A DNA stretch of 36,766 nt. Source: Kiritimatiellia bacterium (GTDB lineage Bacteria > Verrucomicrobiota > Kiritimatiellia > RFP12 > UBA1067). The stretch lies in NCBI GenBank assembly GCA_017450695.1, contig JAFSTA010000034.1, forward strand, positions 1-36,766, given 5' to 3'. The position numbers and the translations under genes were made by a program. Positions 30,099 to 36,766 of the stretch are shown here, in pieces; positions within the stretch are counted from its first letter, which is position 1, and each line of letters begins with the position of its first letter. The notes beneath the pieces were generated by a model. The model was not told the DNA's origin, did no database searches, and saw nothing but the letters and a program-made list of their open reading frames with translations.

Positions 30099-30262
30099 GC
30101 AATGAAAGGCGCGAAGGCACCGCCTTTCTTTTTTCCTCACGCGGAGGCGCGGAGGACGCAGAGGTTTTGCCACCGAGGTTACGTGCCACTCCTCACCTAA
30201 CGCCGTTCCGCAGCCAAACCAACTGGGGGCGCCAGCCGCCACTTATCCGCTTTTCCGCTTTT

Positions 30263-30394
30263 CAGCTGGCGCGAAGCGCGCCCCGCTTTTCCGCTTTTCA
30301 GCTGGCGCGAAGCGCGCCCCGCTTTTCAGCCTTTCAGCTGGCGCGAAGCGCGCCCCGCTTTTCAGCCTTTCAGCCGACGCGAAGCGCGCCCCGC
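30263..30394. repeat. 36-bp tandem repeat, four units
   Basis: Units start at 30263, 30299, 30335 and 30371, an exact 36-base period. Each contains CAGCTGGCGCGAAGCGCGCC (the fourth unit has CAGCCGACGC at its start), a hairpin around GCGAAGC, and then CCCGCTTTTC. The second half of the fourth unit diverges. Confidence 0.9.
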
Positions 30395-30443
30395 CGGGCG
30401 ACAATCGACAGCCGACGGCTGACAACCGACTGTCGCGCCCCGC

Positions 30444-33400
30444 TTACTCGACGTACACAGCCGCGCTGCCCTTCCCCTTCAGGACGGCGGTGCCGTAGCC
30501 GACGCCGCCGGTGACCGCGCCGAAGACGCTGAACTTGCTTTTCACGAGCTTGCCGCCCTTCACGGCGTACACGACGAACGAGCCTTTGAACAGCCCCGTC
30601 TTCGCCGTGTAGGTCAGCTTCAGTCCCGAGACGTTCGTTCCCGTGACCGTCACCGCGCCCCCCTTGTACGCGACTTTCGCCGCCTTGCCCGCGTCCCATT
30701 TCGTTCCGCTTACCTTCAACGGAATGTCGAACGGCGTCTGCGCGATCGCGCCGGGCACGAAACCGAGCAGTTTCACATCGTCCAGTTCCGCCGTCCGTGC
30801 CCCGGCCGTAACATTGCTCTTCGCGCCGAGAGCCGCCACCTCCCACGCCATCGTGAAGGCGGGCTTCACCGTGTTCCGCCACGGCATGAGCGCGGTCACG
30901 TCAACCAGTTGCCGCGTGTTCTTGTCGAACCAAGCGACAAAACCGAACCTGCTCTTCTTCGAGTAGATGACGGGGACGCAGCAGTAGGCGTCGCCCACCG
31001 TCATCACGCCGGAGGCCGTCACCTTCGTGCCGTCCGCCAGCACGCCCGACACCTTCGCCTTGCCCTTCGCCGCCAGCGTGACCGCCAGCGTCGAGCAGCC
31101 GCCCTGCGCGTAGACATCCGGATTCTCCGGCACAAGCGCGACCACATAGGACTTGCCGCTGAACTTCGACAGCACGGAGAGTGCGGCGGCGTCCTTCGCC
31201 TTCGCCGCGTCCGCGCCACCCTCCAGCGCCCCGACCTTCGCGACCGTCCCGCCGACCGCGTTCGCGCCGAGCGTCAGCCCCGCGAGACCGCCGCTTCCAT
31301 CGCCAGTCGCGAGGTTCACGGTGCCGGTAATCTTCGTCTTCTTGCCCGTGGCGAGCGCGGTGAACGTCAGCGTCGCGGCGGAGGAAGTCTTGCCCTTCGC
31401 GGGCTTCTTCACCGCCAGCACGAACGTCCCGGAAATCAGACCGTCACCGTCCAGCGCGTACCCGTTGTAGGTGCATCCCTTGTACGCGGACGACAGCCCG
31501 CCGAACGCCGGAGAACCATGCAACGCATACGTGATAGATCCTTCCGCGACCCAATGCGCGTAATACGTCACGTCTGCCGTGACGGCAGTGGATTCCGATA
31601 CCTTCGATCCGCCGTTCGCGGCAGTGAACCAGCCGAGGAACGTCCAGCAGTCGCGCGTCGGCACGGGCAGCGAGCCGATCACCGAATCTTTCGCCACGCT
31701 ACGGGTCGTACCGCCCGTACCGCCGTTCGCGTGGAACGTCACCGTGTAGGACTCCGCGATGTCGTTCCCTGCCTTCTGCCTGACTTGGATGGGGCTTGTA
31801 AAGCCGTCGTATTCGATTGTCACGACGCTCTCCCGCGCCGCCCCCGTGTCGTTTTCATCAACATAAATGACACAATGCCGGTTGTCAGCAGATCTCGTCG
31901 CCCAAATCCATTCGTCGCTTTCCTTGAGGTTTACCAGGAAGTAGGCGGGGGATTCCACTGCGGAACCGGCTTCCGTCTCCTTGTAGATCGTGACGGTAAC
32001 ACTGCGTTCGCCCTCGTCCTTGTCGAAAACGACCTCGTTTTCGCCGATTTCCGCCCTATAGGTGTAATTGGCCGTCACCTCGATCGGGCCGGAGTTTATG
32101 TCCCCAGTCCTGATTTCATACGTGTACGTCGCTCCCGGCGTGACATCGTAATCGGTGAACCAGTTCCATCCGTCGATGCTTGATTCGACCGTGGCAATGG
32201 CGCCCCAGTCTTCGTCTGCGGACTGTCTCCGGTAAACCGTGCATTCGACACCGCCCGTAGGGTTGTCCACGTAATAATCGGCGTAGTTATTTCCGCCATA
32301 CGTCCATGTCCTCGTCTGCACCGTGAACAGCATCGTGCATCCCGGATATTGCGCGTAGCCGCTGCCGGGGTCGATATCCGGGCCGTATGGTCCACCCCAA
32401 TTGATATATGTCGCCGTCCCGTCATCGCCAGGCTCGATGTCCGGTCCCGAAGATACCACCGTGAACGTGATGGAGGCCGTGTTGTTCGCGTAGTCCGTCT
32501 CGGCAAGGGCGTTGTCGGCGTTGAGCTGGAGCGTCAGCGTGTAGTCGCCCGGCGCCAGGTTCTGAAGCAGTTCGGGGGAGGCGTTGGTCTTCCAGCCGAA
32601 ACTGTATGTCGCGTGTGCTTCCCACTTGTGCCCATACTCGAACGTGCCCGACTTCGCGCCGCTCAGCGTGAAGCGGTTCGTCACGTCGAACGCCTCGCCG
32701 CGCCAATACTCGTCAAAGGCGTATGTGAGGAAGACCGGATCGCCCTCGCGGATCGTCGAAGCCGAAACCGGAACCGTCTTTCCATGCACATAGCGGTTGG
32801 TCGTCAGCATCAGCGGCGCAGGCCAGTTGTAATCCGTATAGTTCACACGGGCAACTGGTGTATAAAGGTAGAAGTCGTACGGATTGCCCGCGCCTTCCGG
32901 CGGCGGCGCGTAAGTGATCCGCGCTCCTCCCCACGTGCCGCTTTCAGGGAGTCCGCCGACCTCGGCGACACCCGTCCACCCCGTCGATCCGGAGGCTGCA
33001 TAGACCGTCACCGCATCCCGGTCGAACGCGAACGGCATGTACCCCGGCGCGGAAGTCATCGTCGCGCCGCGGAAATCGACATAGTGAAGCGCGTTGCAGT
33101 TACCGAACGCATAACGCCCGATGGAATTGACGTTCCCCTCGACGACTACCGTCTTCAACGACGCACATCCGAAGAATGCATGGTTGCCGATGTCCGTGAT
33201 GTTCGCGGGAAGTACAAGATCGGTCAACGCGGAGCAGTTGAGGAACGCGATGTTGCCGATCGTCTTGATGCCCGCACCCCAGTTGACCGTCTTCAGCGAC
33301 GCGCAGTTGTAGAACAGACCGTCGCCGCAGTAACTGATCGTGGAACTGCCGTTGCTGTCACCATACCTTCCGCTGTTGGCCGCAGGTGACGTCCCGCCGT

Positions 33401-35072
33401 AAACCATGCCGGTCAGCGTCTTCACCGTGTCGCCGAACGTCACCGTCTCCAGCTTCGAGCACCCCGAAAACACCCCTTGTTCAAGTTCCGTCTCCAGTTC
33501 GTCCCTGTTCGCCGGGATCGTAACCTCCGTCAGAGCCTTGCTGCAGCCCGCGAAACAGCGGTAGCGCAGGTACTGGATCGTGTCCGGCAGCGTGAAGTTC
33601 TGCAGGTTTACGCAGTCCTGGAACGCCTGAACCCCGATCTCGTTCACCTTCAACCCGAACGTCACCCTCGTCAGGTTCGGCAGCGCGCGGAACGCCATCC
33701 GCCCGACCGTCGTCACCCCGTTCCCGATCTTCACGTTCGTCAGGCCGGAACAGCCGAGGAACGCGTGGTAGCCGATGCTCGTCACCGTGTCGGGTATCTC
33801 CACCGACTCCAGCGCGGAGCAGTTGAGGAACGCGACGTTGCCGACGGTCTTGATCCCCGCACCCCAGTTGACCGTCTTCAGCGACGCGCAGTTGTAGAAC
33901 AGACCGTCGCCGCAGTAACTGAGCGTGGCGCTGCCGTTGCTGTCACCATACCTTCCGCTGTTGGCCGCAGGTGACGTCCCGCCGTAAACCATGCCGGTCA
34001 GCGTCTTCACCGTGTCGCCGAACGTCACCGTCTCCAGCTTCGAGCACCCCGAAAACACGCCCTCGCCGAGTTCCGTCTCCAGCTCGTCCCTGTTCGCCGG
34101 GATCGTCACCTCCGTCAGAGCCTTGCTGCAGCCCGCGAAGCAGCGGTAGCGCAGGTACTGGATCGTGTCCGGCAGCGTGAAGTTCTGGAGGTTCACGCAG
34201 TCCTGGAACGCCTGAACCCCGATCTCGTTCACCTTGGAGCCGAACGTCACCTTCGTGAGGTTGGGCAGGGCACGGAACGCCATGCGCCCGATTTCTGTCA
34301 CGCCGTTGCCGATCTTCACGTTCGTGAGGCTGGAGCAACCGAGGAACGCGTGGTAGCCGATTGTCGTCACCGTGTCTGGAATCGTCACCGACTCCAGCGC
34401 GGAGCAGTTGAGGAACGCGATGTTCCCAATCGTCTTGATGTTCGCGCCCCAGTTGACCGTCTTCAGCGACGTGCAGTTGTAGAACAGGCCGTTGTCGCAG
34501 TATCTGAGCGTGGCGCTGTTGCTGCTGTCACCATACCTTCCGCTGTTGGCCGCAGGTGATGTCCCGCCGTAAACCATGCCAATCAACTCTGTCAAGCCGT
34601 CACTCAATGTAACAGACTCCATCGCTGAACATCCCGAAAAGGCACCTAGCCCCAGAAATGTGACCGAATTCGGCATCACGAATGCCGCCAGATTGCCGCA
34701 CCCTTTGAACGCCGTCGCGCCAATGGAGGTCAACCCTTCACCGAGGATCGTCACAGACTTGAGATTACCGCACCCGGCGAATGCGCCGGCGGGAATCGCC
34801 GTCACTGTCTCCGGAATCGTCACACGTACGGCGCGCGTCTTTCCCGCGAACACGTCAGCATTGAACGCCGTCACGGGATTGCCACCCAGGGTGTCGGGAA
34901 TCGTGAGGTTCGTCGTCTCAAACGAGACTGCCGTGACCTTCCCGCCGCTATACGTCCACTCGTTTCCGGACTCATCTGTCCACGTATCAGCCCATGCGCC
35001 AAACGGCGCGAGAGTTGCCGCGCAGAACGCGAGGCCCGCGATTGCCACCTTGATCATTCGTTTCCTGTTCAT
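30444..35072 (-). CDS. giant secreted BspA-type leucine-rich repeat adhesin
   Basis: A 1542-residue exported protein. Residues 1-29 (MNRKRMIKVAIAGLAF...GAWA) are a signal peptide. About 30-690 are LRR_5 (BspA) repeats of the type LKSVTILGEGLTSIGATAF. About 727-873 fit a CARDB-like domain (LAPGDYTLTLQLNADNAL). About 873-1005 is fibronectin-like, and 1005-1104 BACON-like (ending FTSPIQVRQKAG). About 1104-1170 is a Listeria/Bacteroides repeat (VTFHANGGTGG...FLGWFT...YYAHW). The last 360 residues form a beta-rich domain ending GVGYGTAVLKGKGSAAVYVE, likely for surface attachment. Such proteins bind host or microbial partners. ATG 35072 follows AAGGGGG; the in-frame start at 35309 overlaps the next gene. 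A 195-residue block is repeated almost unchanged. Confidence 0.88.
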   Translation of the reverse strand: MNRKRMIKVAIAGLAFCAATLAPFGAWADTWTDESGNEWTYSGGKVTAVSFETTNLTIPDTLGGNPVTAFNADVFAGKTRAVRVTIPETVTAIPAGAFAGCGNLKSVTILGEGLTSIGATAFKGCGNLAAFVMPNSVTFLGLGAFSGCSAMESVTLSDGLTELIGMVYGGTSPAANSGRYGDSSNSATLRYCDNGLFYNCTSLKTVNWGANIKTIGNIAFLNCSALESVTIPDTVTTIGYHAFLGCSSLTNVKIGNGVTEIGRMAFRALPNLTKVTFGSKVNEIGVQAFQDCVNLQNFTLPDTIQYLRYRCFAGCSKALTEVTIPANRDELETELGEGVFSGCSKLETVTFGDTVKTLTGMVYGGTSPAANSGRYGDSNGSATLSYCGDGLFYNCASLKTVNWGAGIKTVGNVAFLNCSALESVEIPDTVTSIGYHAFLGCSGLTNVKIGNGVTTVGRMAFRALPNLTRVTFGLKVNEIGVQAFQDCVNLQNFTLPDTIQYLRYRCFAGCSKALTEVTIPANRDELETELEQGVFSGCSKLETVTFGDTVKTLTGMVYGGTSPAANSGRYGDSNGSSTISYCGDGLFYNCASLKTVNWGAGIKTIGNIAFLNCSALTDLVLPANITDIGNHAFFGCASLKTVVVEGNVNSIGRYAFGNCNALHYVDFRGATMTSAPGYMPFAFDRDAVTVYAASGSTGWTGVAEVGGLPESGTWGGARITYAPPPEGAGNPYDFYLYTPVARVNYTDYNWPAPLMLTTNRYVHGKTVPVSASTIREGDPVFLTYAFDEYWRGEAFDVTNRFTLSGAKSGTFEYGHKWEAHATYSFGWKTNASPELLQNLAPGDYTLTLQLNADNALAETDYANNTASITFTVVSSGPDIEPGDDGTATYINWGGPYGPDIDPGSGYAQYPGCTMLFTVQTRTWTYGGNNYADYYVDNPTGGVECTVYRRQSADEDWGAIATVESSIDGWNWFTDYDVTPGATYTYEIRTGDINSGPIEVTANYTYRAEIGENEVVFDKDEGERSVTVTIYKETEAGSAVESPAYFLVNLKESDEWIWATRSADNRHCVIYVDENDTGAARESVVTIEYDGFTSPIQVRQKAGNDIAESYTVTFHANGGTGGTTRSVAKDSVIGSLPVPTRDCWTFLGWFTAANGGSKVSESTAVTADVTYYAHWVAEGSITYALHGSPAFGGLSSAYKGCTYNGYALDGDGLISGTFVLAVKKPAKGKTSSAATLTFTALATGKKTKITGTVNLATGDGSGGLAGLTLGANAVGGTVAKVGALEGGADAAKAKDAAALSVLSKFSGKSYVVALVPENPDVYAQGGCSTLAVTLAAKGKAKVSGVLADGTKVTASGVMTVGDAYCCVPVIYSKKSRFGFVAWFDKNTRQLVDVTALMPWRNTVKPAFTMAWEVAALGAKSNVTAGARTAELDDVKLLGFVPGAIAQTPFDIPLKVSGTKWDAGKAAKVAYKGGAVTVTGTNVSGLKLTYTAKTGLFKGSFVVYAVKGGKLVKSKFSVFGAVTGGVGYGTAVLKGKGSAAVYVE
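33230..34580 (-). repeat. 585-bp tandem repeat inside the leucine-rich adhesin
   Basis: An anchor containing TTGGCCGCAGGTGA followed by GTCCCGCCGTAAACCATGCC occurs at 33372, 33957 and 34542, spacing 585 and 585 bases. Long stretches between are identical or differ in a few bases. The unit encodes 195 residues and keeps frame. Confidence 0.88.
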
Positions 35073-35094
35073 GTCTGTTCCCCCTTTCTGTCCT

Positions 35095-35463
35095 TTACCG
35101 TGTGACGCTTGTATCTTCTGCCGACCGGGCAGCTTCCTGATTCTTGACAATCCGCAAAAGCAGACCGATGATCTCGCCGAACGAGCTGAAGAACCCGCCG
35201 AGGAGAAATCCCGACAAGGCGGAGCAGATCCAGCCTTTGAACGATCCCTCGTCACGGAACGGATTATCGCTCCCGGCAGCCGCAATGAGCTTAAAGAAAC
35301 CGATTTCAAGCACCCCCATAATCATGATGATGAATCCCAGTACGCGCATGATCCACATGGTTTCGACCGCTGCGCCGAATCCGTCCTTTCTGCGTTTCAG
35401 CGTTTCCAGTACTTTCTCCTTCACTTCGTTCATGCCAATTCCCTTTTTGTTTTCCTCTGTCAT
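35095..35463 (-). CDS. small membrane protein
   Basis: A 122-residue protein with a charged N-terminal helix (about 1-30) and two hydrophobic segments: about 37-62 (WIMRVLGFIIMIMGVLEIGFFKLIAA) and about 80-103 (CSALSGFLLGGFFSSFGEIIGLLL). AAGGAG sits just before ATG 35463. It lies 22 bases upstream of the adhesin start on the same strand, so both are probably co-transcribed, after the lipoprotein. No family is recognised; a role in export or anchoring of the adhesin is possible but only by position. Confidence 0.7.
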   Translation of the reverse strand: MTEENKKGIGMNEVKEKVLETLKRRKDGFGAAVETMWIMRVLGFIIMIMGVLEIGFFKLIAAAGSDNPFRDEGSFKGWICSALSGFLLGGFFSSFGEIIGLLLRIVKNQEAARSAEDTSVTR

Positions 35464-35548
35464 GGTGAACTCCTTTCTTTCCCTTGGTTTCAGGTGGCGA
35501 ACCCTCCATCATTTCCCGCCTGCCCAGTGCGGCGGGATGCCGTATCAC

Positions 35549-36766
35549 CTACCGAGCCGTGTCCACTTTTCCGTGCGGCGTCAGGTAGGCGGCAATCGAT
35601 TTTTCAGACTCCACGGGACCGCCGTAGATCTTCCGCAGCGTCAACCCGCCAGCCGTGATAAACCGCGAGACGCCGTTTTTGTACACCACCACGGCCCCGG
35701 TCTTGCGTAGGGGCGGCACGTCGAGAAGCGGGATCACCGCATCGGCATCCGTTTTCCCGTCCCACTGGCGGCGAAGCTTCGAGCAGTCCAAGTTGGCAGA
35801 GACGATGACCGGGATGCCGTCGGCACATTCGTCCGTTATATCCGTCCCAATGCTCCACAGCGTCTGTTCCGGTTTCGGCTTGTTGTCTGCGGGGATAGCG
35901 CCACTGAAAACGGTCTCCGGCTTCAGTCTGAGCGCCCACGGTTTCCAGTCCTCCTTCTTCCCATAGTTTTCCATGTCCAGCAGTTCGGTAAGGTACGACG
36001 TGGAAGTGGAGAAACGTTTATCAGCGATGTCCTTACCGCCGTCTGCAGTCCCTTTCGTACGCGGCCAGATCTCGCCGTACCCGTTCACCTCGCGGTCGAT
36101 GTTCGCGGACGTGATCGAGACATAAAGGTCTCTCCCCTGGTTCACATTCTCCTTGTGCTTCTTCTCGATCTCGCTCCTCACGAAAGGAACGCTGAGGGAG
36201 AACAGTTGCCTCAGTGTCGATTCCAGTTTTCCCATCTCCCGGTCGCGGTCTTCGGGATCGGCGTTGCAGTAGGTAACGAATGCACTCATCGCCACCATGT
36301 CGGTCAGCTCGCCGGTCGGATCCAGCTCCTGCCCATAGTACTCCTTGCCCAACCCCCTGGTTATCTTGAGGAATGCGGGGAAAATCGCCTTGTCCCTCTT
36401 GACCTTCTCCGCGAGATGATCGGCGCGGCGGATTTCATCTTCGGATTTGTTCATGAACGCCACCACCGTCTCCGGGGCGACGCCCGCGTCGCAGACAACG
36501 TCGCGCAGGGTCAGAATCCCAGCATACAGGTCGTGAAATTCCTTCGTAACCTTGCCTGATTTCACGGTGGCGTCGATTCCCCCCGCCTTGTCGATTTCTT
36601 TTTGAAACCTGCCCGACGTGTCGAGTGCCACCACCGCTTTCACCAGGGTGGCGTTGTCCATCCCCGCATAATCGCGGCTTGCCTTCCCTCCGTCCTTTCC
36701 GCATCCCGCACACAGCAGCGAGACTGTAACGAACCCGGCGAACGCGACACGGCCGCATTCCGCCAC
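35549..36766 (-). CDS. lipoprotein of unknown function, 5' end at window edge
   Basis: 405 codons are visible up to the right edge. The first residues (AECGRVAFAGFVTVSLLCAGC) are a lipoprotein signal with lipobox LCAGC, so only a few N-terminal codons are probably missing; the GTG at the edge could itself be the start. The first half is helical and charged. The second half (STSTSYLTELLDMENYGK, LWSIGTDITDECADGIPVIVSANLD, GAVVVYKNGVSRFITAG) resembles the C-terminal globular part of pseudopilin-like proteins common in Lentisphaerae and Verrucomicrobia, a loose likeness only. It is followed after 85 bases by the small membrane protein gene. Confidence 0.7.
   Translation of the reverse strand: MAECGRVAFAGFVTVSLLCAGCGKDGGKASRDYAGMDNATLVKAVVALDTSGRFQKEIDKAGGIDATVKSGKVTKEFHDLYAGILTLRDVVCDAGVAPETVVAFMNKSEDEIRRADHLAEKVKRDKAIFPAFLKITRGLGKEYYGQELDPTGELTDMVAMSAFVTYCNADPEDRDREMGKLESTLRQLFSLSVPFVRSEIEKKHKENVNQGRDLYVSITSANIDREVNGYGEIWPRTKGTADGGKDIADKRFSTSTSYLTELLDMENYGKKEDWKPWALRLKPETVFSGAIPADNKPKPEQTLWSIGTDITDECADGIPVIVSANLDCSKLRRQWDGKTDADAVIPLLDVPPLRKTGAVVVYKNGVSRFITAGGLTLRKIYGGPVESEKSIAAYLTPHGKVDTAR

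Noticed and set aside
30263-30394. Possible CRISPR array with a 36-base period
   Set aside because: The 36 bases are the whole repeating unit; there are no unique spacers between repeats and no cas genes nearby.
30243-30425. 60-codon frame with repeated SGARFAPAE words
   Set aside because: It is only a translation of the 36-bp tandem repeat.
30909-33389. Two long plus-strand frames opposite the adhesin
   Set aside because: The products are Arg-rich and mirror the GC bias of the leucine-rich adhesin on the other strand.

Overview
The window looks like a chromosomal segment of a moderately GC-rich member of the PVC superphylum, most likely a host-associated Kiritimatiellota or Lentisphaerota bacterium. 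This placement is an inference. It rests on BspA-type leucine-rich surface proteins with a Listeria/Bacteroides repeat module, a secreted protein with a calcium-binding style repeat, DUF1080 and serine-hydrolase secreted enzymes, and a type III secretion chaperone, next to ordinary housekeeping genes (rplU-rpmA, obg, pyrH-frr, a TrmH-family methylase). No transposase, integrase or CRISPR array was seen.

Layout. 1-2101 (minus): a P-loop ATPase cut by the window edge and a DUF4007 gene, directly downstream of tRNA-Pro(TGG) (2144-2220). 2755-4782 (plus): an exported HAD phosphatase, then an unusual DUF262-like/AlbA_2 fusion. 4845-9644 (plus): a tight operon of KDPG aldolase, ACP, a ketosynthase fused to a chain-length-factor-like domain, a second ACP, a PlsC-type acyltransferase and a PaaK-like adenylating enzyme. 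This reads as a compact acyl or polyketide pathway of unknown product. 10539-19834: secreted or envelope proteins (DUF1080, serine hydrolase, EF-hand-like protein, propeller-like protein, Tat-type metallo-hydrolase) plus the RNA methylase. 20133-22349: obg, rpmA, rplU. 23197-24478: a small lipoprotein overlapping a membrane-anchored coiled-coil protein. 24663-27074: pyrH, frr and a Pro/Ala-rich membrane protein. 27363-30005: a 703-residue unknown protein followed by a CesT-like chaperone, a likely type III effector/chaperone pair. 30444-36766 (minus): a giant leucine-rich adhesin, a small membrane protein and a lipoprotein.

The most unusual signal lies outside the genes. Intergenic regions that contain a gene 3' end are packed with short perfect hairpins. 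In the clearest array (22484-22618) seven consecutive hairpins have different stems but are joined by 5-base linkers (TAAGT on one side of a centre of symmetry, ACTTA or ATTTA on the other). Many have three-base loops of the GNA type (GCA, GTA, GAA) or the complement TTC. The same architecture recurs at 10324, 11552, 18569, 20042 and 22675. A second version has TTTAAA-type joiners (9708-9829, 11274-11360). Related hairpin families show compensating stem changes between copies. The two divergent promoter regions (15773-16089 and 24479-24662) lack these elements. This constant-linker, variable-palindrome organisation is the best candidate in the window for an undescribed system.
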